Shown here piece after piece: positions 9,563-18,934 of a DNA stretch of 64,000 bases. The translations under genes were made by a program, and so were the position numbers. Numbering within the stretch: the stretch's first letter is position 1; each line of letters opens with the position of its first letter. Below the pieces are notes generated by a model that was not told where the DNA came from, did not search any database, and saw nothing but the letters and a program-made list of their open reading frames with translations. The stretch lies in assembly GCA_015179045.1 (NCBI GenBank), contig WHUZ01000005.1:434001-498000 (forward strand), in the 5' to 3' direction. Origin of the DNA: Kalaharituber pfeilii. Lineage: Eukaryota; Ascomycota; Pezizomycetes; Pezizales; Pezizaceae.

Positions 9563-10346
9563 CGTGCTTGCTATGGTGATCAGTGTGTTCGCAGGGTGGC
9601 CGAAGGGGCCTCTGAGGATTCAGTCTGTTAAACACTTCGGATCTGAGCTGTGATGCCCCATATCCCTATTCCCGAGCCACAAACACATCAAACACGCAAG
9701 ATCTCTAATAACAACCATCGGAGGACTCCCCCATTTTATGTTCTGTCTTTCTTTCTTGATCTTCACATGCATTGCAATCCATGCAAAAAGAAACGCTGAC
9801 ACGTACACAACGAAATGCTTCATCAGAATGCAACTTTAAACCAAAAAGCATCAATTGGTTCAGAGGCTGGTTTCCTTGAGCTTGTTTAGAGTAAGGTCCT
9901 CCTCCCTGCGGGACGAGATGGCATGCATGCATATCTTTCTCTTTGATTTTCCTTTCCTTTTTTGTAGATAATGTTTTGGGAGCGGGGAGAATCATATCTG
10001 GGGGTTTCCTGTTTCCTTGTACTTAAAAAGAAAGCTTCTCCCCCTTTGTAACCTATTTAATGGAGAATTCTTGGAACCAGTAAACTAGGAATAACTAGGT
10101 AGATTGATGTTATTGAAAGGGAAAAACAAAAAAATCTTTTCTGCCCTTGAGATAGAAAACATGTTCCTCACAATGTGAATATGTGATTCTTTGCCATTCT
10201 GCGACTTCAGCAGGTACAGTATGTGGTAAACACGGGCCCTGGGTCATTCTCATGTTCACCATGCATATGGGTCACCGGCCCATGAGCAAACCCAAGGCCG
10301 GCCAGCTCAAACCCACATATTTGTAGATTTGAATGTGCGGTGTTTG
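9563..10346. other. 3' flank of the secreted-protein gene
   Basis: Likely 3' UTR followed by AT-rich spacer. No further gene is seen. Confidence 0.4.
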
Positions 10347-10413
10347 GTTTTTTTTTTTTTGGGGGGGGGAAGTCAAGTAACCCCGCTTACAGGCTACCAG
10401 CCTATGGCAGGGA
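10347..10413 (-). mobile_element. divergent family-A copy (A6)
   Basis: The minus strand reads TCCCTGCCATAGGCTGGTAG, CCTGTAAGCGGGGTTACTTG, then C-rich and A-rich tail. It keeps the outer CCCTGC/GCGGGG pairing and has a new perfect inner hairpin AGGCT-GGT-AGCCT. No convincing target duplication is seen. The C9 (G9 on +) before the tail is unusual. Confidence 0.55.
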
Positions 10414-10760
10414 CCCATATACCCGGGCCAGACTGAAGCAACTACCCATCTTCATCCTCCTTCTATGGCCGCTCCAGCTCAGCGCAACTGAACGCCAAAT
10501 GCTCAGCACTCCACACCTCTCCACAGGTGCCTCGCCATAGCTGTCACGGCTTGGCGTGCCATGGCGGCAGAGGGAAGCTGATTACTAGTACGTGTGGACG
10601 TCTAAGGGAGCCAAGATCCTTGACCACGTGCGCAAACGTAAGCGAGTCGCTGACCGGCCCGTACGGATACTCCTATATATACCGACCGTACTACCGGGTG
10701 GTACCGGTAGTTCTACCTTTTGGTGCAACGGTTTGCAAACGGTCGGTTGCAATCCGTAAC
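10414..10760. other. cargo sequence upstream of the B3 tail
   Basis: No gene. 10692-10760 (GGTAGTTCTACCTTTTGGTG then CAACGGTTTGCAAACGGTCG) resembles 15257-15306 in spacing and sequence, so it belongs to a dispersed repeat. TGGTGCAACGG and GGTTGCAATCC look like pol III A and B boxes but are too close together for a tRNA. Confidence 0.4.
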
Positions 10761-10774
10761 AATAGCCCATAGGG

Positions 10775-10947
10775 TGTAGGAACTGGAATTGCTGCTTAAG
10801 GAAGCAGGACAGGTGTGGCAACTCGAATGAGGAAATGCTGTTTTAGGAAGCAGGGCATTAAATTAGCGCGGACCAAAACTCTATAAAATGAGGGTCGAGA
10901 GGTAGAGAAGCTGAAAAGAGAGATAAGGAGGAATATACACTTCAACA
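10775..10947 (+). repeat. Copia 5' LTR
   Basis: 173 bp, TG...CA ended. It contains CTATAAAATGAGG, a TATA-like promoter, 54 bp before its end. Same sequence as 12191-12363. Confidence 0.9.
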
Positions 10948-10959
10948 GGTTATGAGCCC
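10948..10959 (+). promoter_or_regulatory. Copia primer-binding site (iMet half-tRNA type)
   Basis: GGTTATGAGCCC starts directly after the LTR. It is complementary to GGGCTCATAACC, the anticodon arm of initiator tRNA-Met, as expected for Copia elements primed by an internally cut iMet tRNA. Confidence 0.75.
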
Positions 10960-11045
10960 GGGGGTGCAGCTACACCACCATTTACACAGCTTCTCTACCA
11001 CCTCTACTACACACCTTTACACTCCTTTACACATTTATATACCTC

Positions 11046-11792
11046 ATGTTGGGTTCACGACCGGATATCGCCTTTGTGGTAAATCGTCTTGCCCAAGCTT
11101 GCGCCAACCCTGGTGAGGTACATAAATTGGCATTGATCCGCTTGCTCAAATACGTGAAAGGTACAGCTGCAGCAACACTATGCTTAGGGCAACAGTAATT
11201 GCAAAAAGGGATATATGGATATACAGATTCTTCCAACATGGATAATAAGAAAGATAGAAGAAGCACTTGTGGATATCTATTCTTTTTTAATGGTAGTTTG
11301 ATTTCTTGGAGGTCCAAGAAACAATCATTAGTTGCCCTATCAACTACGGAGGCCGAATTCATTGGTGCAACAGAGGCTGCAAAAGAACTATGTTGGATTA
11401 GGAATTTCTTGGAAGCAATTGGCCGTCCTAGCAATAACCCATCTACACTTTATGGAGATAACCAGGGTGCCTTAGCATTGGCTAAGATAAACTCATACCA
11501 TGCAAGGACGAAACACATACACGTTCGGGAGAGATTTATTGCATCCTGTATCGAGAATGGGATGTGCAAAGTGGCATACATACCAACAAGGGATATGATA
11601 GCTGATATCATGACAAAAGGCCTCTCAAGAGAAATCCACCATCGACATGTTGTTAGTATGAGATTAGATGTCAAAGCAAGCAAGATATCATGTACCAGAT
11701 GCGATATGAATTTTAAAAGCAGAAATATGCTGTTCAACCATCTGAGAGAAGCTGGCCACTACGGTGAGAAAAAATGCCTTATCAAGGGATAA
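11046..11792 (+). pseudogene. Copia RT end and RNase H with C2H2-like tail
   Basis: The frame opens MLGSRPDIAFVVNRLAQAC, the end of a Copia reverse transcriptase, and runs into RNase H. Recognisable are GYTDSS, the RRSTCGYLFFFNGSLISW region, LVALSTTEAEFIGATEAA, YGDNQGALALAK and ARTKHIHVRERF; the D, E, D catalytic residues are present. One in-frame TAA (11196-11198) breaks it between the RT remnant and RNase H, consistent with a CAA-to-TAA change. After the usual ADIMTKGL end there is an extra tail with C-x2-C-x12-H-x5-H spacing (CTRCDMNFKSRNMLFNHL then REAGH), a zinc-finger-like extension. With gag, integrase and most of RT gone it cannot move on its own. Confidence 0.85.
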
Positions 11793-11928
11793 GAGACCCA
11801 TACTAAAACTGTTATAGTATGAGAATAGTCGGCCACCATGGTGAGAGCAGGAAGCTAGCCACTATGGTGAGAAAAAATGCCTTATCAAGGGATAAGAGAC
11901 CCATACTAAAACTGTTATAGTATGAGAA
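11751..11928 (+). repeat. direct duplication, 103-bp period
   Basis: The stretch from GCTGGCCACTACGGTGAG to TATAGTATGAGAA (11751-11825) is repeated at 11854-11928 with two or so changes. It overlaps the RNase H stop region; only the first copy is coding. A shorter GGTATGGAACAAGG(G/A)ATTAA duplication follows near 12010-12045. Confidence 0.75.
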
Positions 11929-12182
11929 GACTATTACAAAAGGATATGATGAGAGACAGTATTAGCTACATACAAAATATGGATATAGGAGGCAGGGAAG
12001 GTATGGAACAAGGGATTAAGGGGAGGTATGGAACAAGGAATTAAGGGGAGGTGTGGGAGCTGGAGATATTGGAGGGAGAGAAGGAAGACAAGTCGGGCAA
12101 GTTATGTGGAGAAGATTGGGAGAATGTTTATGCTTTGTTGTTGTTAATTATGTTTGTTGATTGTTCATCAGCGTCCTGCTTC

Positions 12183-12190
12183 AGGGGAGG
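12183..12190 (+). promoter_or_regulatory. Copia polypurine tract
   Basis: AGGGGAGG lies directly before the 3' LTR, the normal plus-strand primer position. Confidence 0.75.
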
Positions 12191-12363
12191 TGTAGGAACT
12201 GGAATTGCTGCTTAAGGAAGCAGGACAGGTGTGGCAACTCGAATGAGGAAATGCTGTTTTAGGAAGCAGGGCATTAAATTAGCGCGGACCAAAACTCTAT
12301 AAAATGAGGGTCGAGAGGTAGAGAAGCTGAAAAGAGAGATAAGGAGGAATATACACTTCAACA
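12191..12363 (+). repeat. Copia 3' LTR
   Basis: 173 bp, same sequence as the 5' LTR, followed by target repeat TAGGG. Confidence 0.9.
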
Positions 12364-12413
12364 TAGGGCGGCATGCGAGTAATGATATATAAAAAAAAAA
12401 AAAAAAAAGTGGA

Positions 12414-12683
12414 TCTAGTTGCAAGCGAAAGTTTATATCAGTTAACTAACAGTACCAAACAACACTATATGTTCAGATTCAAGGGTAGAGGGCCGGTTAA
12501 GATATGTGACGTGAAGGAGTGAAATACTTGACGGTACGCAATATTCCCATGACGAAGCATCACGGGCGAAGCAAGTGCCGCATGAATTTGGATCCAGTGT
12601 CGGTAAAATTCGTCTTCAGGGAGTGATTGGTTGCGGTAGAGAAGAAAAGTGAGACAGATTAGCCTTTCTTTTTCAGCAGCCAT
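12414..12683 (-). pseudogene. EthD-domain protein, exon 1 and intron (5' half of a split gene)
   Basis: Exon 1 (12683-12528) encodes 52 residues from MAAEKERLICLTFLLYRN, including the EthD hallmark FYRHWIQIHAALASP and HGNIAYRQ. A GTATTT donor at 12527 opens a 113-bp intron with a TTAACTGAT branch-like site and a CAACTAG acceptor (12415-12416). Only six bases of exon 2 (ATCCAC) follow before the family-B poly(A) of the insertion. Exon 2 resumes at 8071 after the duplicated 12 bp. Read-through of the intron would stop after about 20 extra residues. Confidence 0.75.
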
Positions 12684-15600
12684 GTCGCTGGTTTGACGGG
12701 CTACGGCAGTATAGTTTGCGCAAACTAGAACTTGCGGGACTTCAGCTACTAGTAGAGCTGGATGGCGGGCGTCAGACGTCTTGTATGGCTGAGGAATGGA
12801 TGTTCACAAGTGCTGCGTCTAAGAGAGCAAAAGATCTGGGTTGTAAATTTACGAGACCAATTCAGAGCGTTGGCCGTAAGGATACTTACTTATATATTAC
12901 TGTAATGCCATACGTCATATAGAAAGATCGTGCTCTCGCATCGGCACGAGAACTTCTCCCATCGACCAAGCGCCTGCATACTAGGAATCCTGAATTATGC
13001 ACTTTGCATATAAGTGAGAATTAGGCTGCAGTTATTGTCTCATGCCTCATAGTTTTTGACCCCAAATCGCGCCTGATGATGTGGCCAACACAATCCTCCC
13101 GTGCATATCTATTGCAACTGAATACGTATACAGACCAGAGAGTGGTGCACTATCGCTTTTCCAAGGACAAAGTTAGTTCTAGAAAGGTAATATTACCTAA
13201 AATGATCCACCACATTGCGTAAGATACAATTAGACTTGTTCCTTTAAGTGATCATCATGATCATAGGAGTGTATACGGTGGTTAGGTCTTGGCATAGATA
13301 GGATTCCTATTTGGTGATGTGATATTCTCTTGGTTGGCCATACTTGTATATAATTACGCACATACATGCAACTTAGTATATTAGTTAAGAATGTAGGTAA
13401 ATAAATGTTACAGACATCTCGCGACAATTGCCATCATGTAACTTTTTTATGCGTGATCTGTTACAGTACGTACCAGCTTTTGCCCCAATATTCATGGATA
13501 AGTCCACGCTATAAGTACAACTCCGCCAGCATTACGAGCTGCCATTAAAATCCAATGAACGCGTCTCCTATCCGGATCGAAATTAGCCCGCTGGTCACCT
13601 TGGTCAGCTTCCTTTGTTTCTAGGTAGTGGTAAGACGGGGCCCAATTGACCCAGAGACACCCTCTTTCTCCCCTCCGCATGATCTTCGTTAACGCCTGCT
13701 CCCATACCAAGTCTCGCGCTATGAGCGGGAACTGAGTCCGATTGCTCTACGCGCAGGCATTTTGCGGGATGGTCGCTGGGCGCTCCGATGTTGGAGGATA
13801 GTAGCTAACGTTGTAGAGTGGGATTGAGCGGCCACAAGCGTACAAATGAGATGTAAAATTTGATTAAGGGTAACGTGGACATTGAACAGTAAGATATATA
13901 GAAGTACTGACAAGCATTAAGTAAAAGGAATAATGGCTAAAGGTGAATGAACAAACTGATGGGTAAAAGAACAGAATGGGAGAATGAATGAGAAAGATGG
14001 ATGATGAAGTGCTATGTACAAACAAAGAACACCTTTCTTATGCTGCCAGTCGCCACCAGGTCCATCATTTCTAAACGTCTCCCACGCTCCCGGAGTTACC
14101 CTGACCGTGTATCTGTGACCAAGCCATAACCTATGTAGTCATATGACCTACGTGACCTGCGACATCTGGGCCCAGCGTCAGTGCGGTTATAGTAACTTAG
14201 GCGCGCCATCTGCCACAGCGTATACGCTGCTCTTCATCCAGCATCACAAGCTGCCAGCGCTTCATCCGGCGCTGGGTACGTAACTGCATCTATATGAGCG
14301 CACTTCCATCCCTTCGCCAATCTTATCCTACGCAGCACAGCCGTTTACCTTGTGGGCATGGATAGCATGACTAGATCACGTCTAGGTGCACTTTTCCTAT
14401 TACTCACGCCCTTCGCGAGCAGCTCCTCCAAGTCCGCTGACACTCCAACGCCATGGTATTACGTCCACCCGCAGTCCACAACCGACTCCGGGCCAGGTAG
14501 ACTGATCCACTCTGCGGGCAGTGCGGAAGATTAAATTGGCAGACCCTGTATCTTCCTTGACAACAAAAATCAAAAAGATAAGGATTATAGGAAGGATCTG
14601 GCTCTCACACTCTTACTTGCAGGGTCTCAGCTATTAAACCGTCTAAGCAGTAGAAAACCGTGCCAGTAGTCCTCCGCCTGATTTAATATCTGATAAAGTA
14701 TATAAGGAGCAAATTTAATGAGTTGTGTCCCTTGCACAAAGCGTGTGAAGTATAATGACCATTATTCGCGGTATAAACCTGCATGAGCTCAAGGTATCTG
14801 GTTGTGATAAACGGCTAGGGAACTTCCGGTAGCGATATGCTGGTAAGGTAAAATTCTGGAACATAACTCGGCCTGTAATGGCTTGGCGCAATACAGCTAT
14901 GATATTGTTGAAGATTATGCAACGAGCATCACAGGACGTATCACGTGAGGCTGCCATGAACCGAGATTATGGTATAAGGTTATTCCATGTGATGAGGAAT
15001 CTAAGTTGTGGATACGTGTTGTGATGATGAGCAACCTTAATACTCGCACAATTTGCTAGCAGCTCATGTCTATAAATAGGTGGATGTTAAGAGCACACAC
15101 TGTATGTTGAATACAAGACACAAGTGAGCAATACTATATGCATTCCTGCGCATCTTTTCCGCATATGTTGCTACAGATATCGTGAGAGACGCATAACGTA
15201 ACTAAGATCGTTAGCAAGCCTCCCCGTTTGGATATGCTGGCCATATTGTCCGGCAGTCCTAGCTTTTGGTGCAAGGGTTAGTCAGATGGTCGGTAATTAA
15301 CTGTAACACAGTCCATTAAACCTTCGCCTGTCTACGATGCGGATCCTTTGCCAAACAGTTGTTCCTTGCCTGCCTGTTTTCGTTATAAGGTCTCGCATGA
15401 GGTGTAGGGAGGAAAAAATTTGTAAATGCAAAACACATGCAGAATGTCTGTTCCGTGAAGTTCAGCCTGCATAATCTCGTACCGCCCACTATCATAAGCG
15501 GATGAGTTTTAATAATCTGGCTTGCAAATTTACAACTAGTCACAAAACTACATTTGAATGTTATACTAAAGCTGCCTCAATCTTGTAAAGCTGCCTAATA

Positions 15601-18600
15601 AGGTACTATCACCCAACTTGGAATAGCGTGTGACACAAGACTTGGCTTATTGTTATATGATAGTCTCAAAGTGAATACAGCAGTGGGTTACAGGGTCGTT
15701 CTTCACATCAAGAAATTTGATCACACCAATAACTTTAGTCCTCCATAGTGCATGCACAACTGCACCGCCTTATCGGCGGCGATAAAATTCCTTAAACTAA
15801 TATTGTCACATCGCGGATGCCTAGTCTCGAGCAAATATCAACAATCCACTGTATAAGAGTTTGAACTTGGCGTACCACCTGAGCGAGAATTAGAACGCCC
15901 TCCTGACTCCTAGTACCTACAAGTGCAAGTGCATTTATTTATCTTATTCGCTCTGAGCCAATCTATATTGGCTTCAGGGCCTGTATACCATCCCCAGTGC
16001 GGTGACTATGTAGCTTTGTATCAGTGATCCATAAATGCTAGCCTTCGTGATCTCCGCTGAAGACCTGGTTACCGATGCGGACATGCATCTTCTGTCTCGT
16101 TTTGTATTTCAGGTCTGCATGCAAAATGAATTTGCCTTTATAGATGTCTGCTGATGACTGACTTAGACACTAGGTATTCGAACAAGGTAAAATCAACTCT
16201 CGCTTCGCGTTTTTGTTCACATTTGCAGTGGCTTAGGAACAAGATACCAGCAACTCTGACATCGACCTTAAGCTTAGCACCGGACAGGAGACCTAGGCCT
16301 GCATCTGTAATGATATCTGCAAAGTGTCAAAGTATAGGTCATACAAGCAGACATCAGGGGACGCTAATACCGGTGTATATCACTTGCCTTACACAAGGAA
16401 GAAGAGTAAACAAGTGGGTAGCCTTTTGGTGTTTGCTCTTGGTTGTTCAATAGAGATTACCTCAACCCAGCTCTGAATGGTGACCACATTAAACTTAGGG
16501 GCCTGCGCGGGTATGTGGTCAATCTGTGAAAATAGAAAAAACTGCATTTGCAACAGCAGGAATTTCCCAGGTCACGGAACAGCTTGGAAACGCCAGAGTG
16601 CATAGGCCCCTCGTTGGCTGCATTGTCACTTACAACCAATCGTATTGTAAACACAATCTCATCTTCGTACCCCTGTCTTCTTATTCTCTTATAAGTCTTT
16701 CAATTATATACTTGCAATATACTACAAGATATACATCTAACAATTCTAAGCATAATTGACAATATGGCGATTCCACCACCATTTCCCACCCCCTTCCTCA
16801 ACAAAATGAGGGAGTTGATGTGTATCAATCCCGGGAAACAAGAAGACAGTATATCCTATTAATTTCGGAAAATGTGTTGATCTAAAGAGGCCTTGTAGTA
16901 TTTCCAATTTTTGATGAGCAGCATGTATAACGGAGTTAGGTATCTTACCTGCTGCAGAATGAGGATCACTTTCTGGGTCGGAACCGGATTGCGTTGATAG
17001 ATTGATGGTTTGAATTGGACATCTGATTGGACATGTCATTTTGATCAATTGAGGACCATTGGAATTTATTTCGAGCGTCCAACAAGGGAAGTAGTCGCTG
17101 CTAATAATCATTTGGACGTACCGGTCGTTGTCGAGTTCAAAGTACAGAATGCAACATTATTAACGGGAGTGTCACGGGGAACACCTCTTCATATACATTC
17201 GTGCTCTCCTACCAGACGGTGTGCTGCCATGAAATACACTAATATAAGTTGGGACATGTGAACCTTAGCCCAGTTGGATGTGAACTTAGCTTCATGTCAG
17301 TTAACTTTTTTATGTTGCCGCAACAGTGATTACGGTACCACCTTATGTAGCAAAACGCAACTACACCAGAACCACCTCAAACTTATGAGGTGTTCTATTT
17401 AAAGGAAGAGCAAACCCAAAAGGTTTCTACTATTGGTTAGTTTGGTGTTTTACTGGCTCTTGAGTTATAGCCTTTCGTCAAGTTGGCTTCCCTGCAGCTT
17501 GCAGCAAAATTTCTCCACTGATAGGAACAGAAAAATCGCGGCGAAAATGAAAGCAAGATTATATTAACTCCAAAACTAGTAGAAAATAAATATTTCTCAT
17601 GACTTACCTAACACTGATCAAGAAGAAAACGAAAATAGCAAAGAACAATTAGAAAATCTTCAAAAAGGACTTGCTGATTTACAAAAAAAAATTTTTTTTT
17701 TGTTTGATTCGCCCTTTATTATAAATGGATAAACCATGTTTTCAGCCAAGTAGCTGCCTTATCGAAATGGAATTTTCGTATTATCTTGGCTTTCCTTTTT
17801 TGTCCGGGTGGATGCTGAGTCCGAGGTTCGAGCCCGATAGTGCGCAGGTAGTTTTTCATTTTTCATTTTTTTTTTTTCACTTTTCCCCCGGCCCCCTTTG
17901 ACTATTTTAGCACCTACCGTAAGCACTTGACCGTGCCAACAAGACTATTTAGTCTGGTTGAAGACTATTGACAGTTTAATGTATTCTCGGGTCTATGATC
18001 TATGACCGTAGCGCCAAGAAAAAGCCCATCCCTGTCGTATCACGTGTGCAGCTCACCTTGGCGGCAACAACGCCAGATTCCCCCCCTACGCCAGGAGCCC
18101 CCCTCAACGATATCAATCCCCGAGCGAAGCGAGTGGGGTCCTCTCTCAAGTATCTCTGTCTATGATACGGCCTGATGGGGAGGGCCACCCCACCTCTCGC
18201 TGCAGCGCCTCTCACGGTCGGGAGGCGGTTCACTGCCGGCCCACCATCCCTGTCAATCACGTGTCTGTCCCGCTTCTCACTAACATGATGAGTACATATG
18301 TATTCACATGAATGTCATGAAGTATAGCAAGCCTGGTAGCAACTATGTATTCGCATGCATCTCATGAAGAATAGCAAGTATGGTGGCAGCATAGTAGCAT
18401 GATAAGTATTTGCAGCATGGTGAGCATTAAGCTGGAGAAGGGGGGGAAGCGGGGAGGCGGACGGGAGCAGCGAGGGGAGAGCCGAGGGGGGTGTGGAGAG
18501 CGAGGGGGGGCTGGGGGTCTTGGGTGGAGGGCCTCCCGGTCGGGGGGCCGGTCACTTCTTGTAGATAATGTACTCCGTACTTAGACTTATACAACAGAAT

Positions 18601-18934
18601 TAGCCTGAAATTGAACACCACGTGATGTCTGGCTCCTGTTCATACCCTATTTCAAGTTATGTTTTCATTGTCGCAGAACTTTCCATGCGAGAGCAACGAG
18701 ATTGATGTTAGAGCAGCTCGGACTATGTAGCTGAGATGGCATAAGGTAAATGTTCCAAAATGGTTACATAATAGAAAACCACGTAGATGTTAGGTACTCC
18801 TACAACTTAAAAAAACCCGCATCCAAAAATCTTACAGAACCGAAAAGAAAAAGCCGTAATATGCAAGTACGCAACAAATGTATGTATTTATAAACACACA
18901 GGTGACGCCATTTTTCCGTCCCCTGGCCGGCTCC
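12684..18934. other. 6.2-kb gene-free AT-rich region
   Basis: No gene is supported. 15257-15306 resembles 10692-10760 (a dispersed repeat). The stretch before 16760 (CTCTTATAAGTC, TATACATCTAACA) looks like the end of an LTR, but no partner was found. 17860-17880 is a T run. GC-rich patches lie at 18050-18260 and 18430-18560, the second G-rich on the + strand. One micro-insertion lies at 17950-17960. Confidence 0.4.
17950..17960. mobile_element. 11-bp micro-insertion with 9-bp direct repeats
   Basis: TAGTCTGGTTG lies between perfect repeats AAGACTATT (17941-17949 and 17961-17969). It is the smallest member of the family and holds only one terminus. Confidence 0.65.

Larger units (their letters stand above)
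10775..12363 (+). mobile_element. internally deleted Ty1/Copia retrotransposon
   Basis: Two 173-bp LTRs, identical as read by eye, begin TGTAGGAACT and end CTTCAACA, with 5-bp target repeats TAGGG at 10770-10774 and 12364-12368. A primer-binding site and a purine tract lie at the expected places. The 1589-bp element lacks gag, protease, integrase and most of the reverse transcriptase; only the RT end and RNase H remain. Identical LTRs plus a large deletion imply a recent jump mobilised by proteins from another copy. It landed in the family-B tail. Confidence 0.9.
8078..12408 (+). mobile_element. 4.33-kb poly(A)-ended insertion in the EthD gene
   Basis: Perfect 12-bp direct repeats GTGGATCTAGTT flank it at 8066-8077 and 12409-12420. 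It ends in the family-B core and an 18-A run on the right. It therefore looks like one target-primed retrotransposition event (5' end left, 3' end right) of a long transcript. Inside are a micro-insertion (8203-8221), a secreted-protein gene with its own TATA box (8861-9562), a divergent family-A copy (10347-10413) and a later Copia insertion (10775-12363). Without the Copia element and its target repeat the cargo is about 2.7 kb. Alternatively, a short B copy inserted first and the rest entered later. Confidence 0.55.
10761..12408 (+). mobile_element. family-B copy (B3) split by a Copia insertion
   Basis: AATAGCCCATAGGG (10761-10774) and CGGCATGCGAGTAATGATAT plus A18 (12369-12408) join into a normal family-B core once the Copia element and one TAGGG are removed. 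The usual 5' TCGCC is missing: the core joins the upstream cargo directly, so here B is the 3' end of a longer unit. Confidence 0.8.

Noticed and set aside
14217..14230. Palindrome CAGCGTATACGCTG
   Set aside because: Short perfect palindromes of this size are expected by chance in 64 kb; no repeat partner.
16400..16850. Possible LTR end followed by a gag-like start (MAIPPPFPTPFLNKM)
   Set aside because: No second LTR, no recognisable primer site and no retroviral-type motif downstream.
17811..17850. tRNA-like GAGGTTCGAGCCC box followed by a T run
   Set aside because: The T-arm stem does not pair properly and no acceptor, D or anticodon arm could be found upstream.
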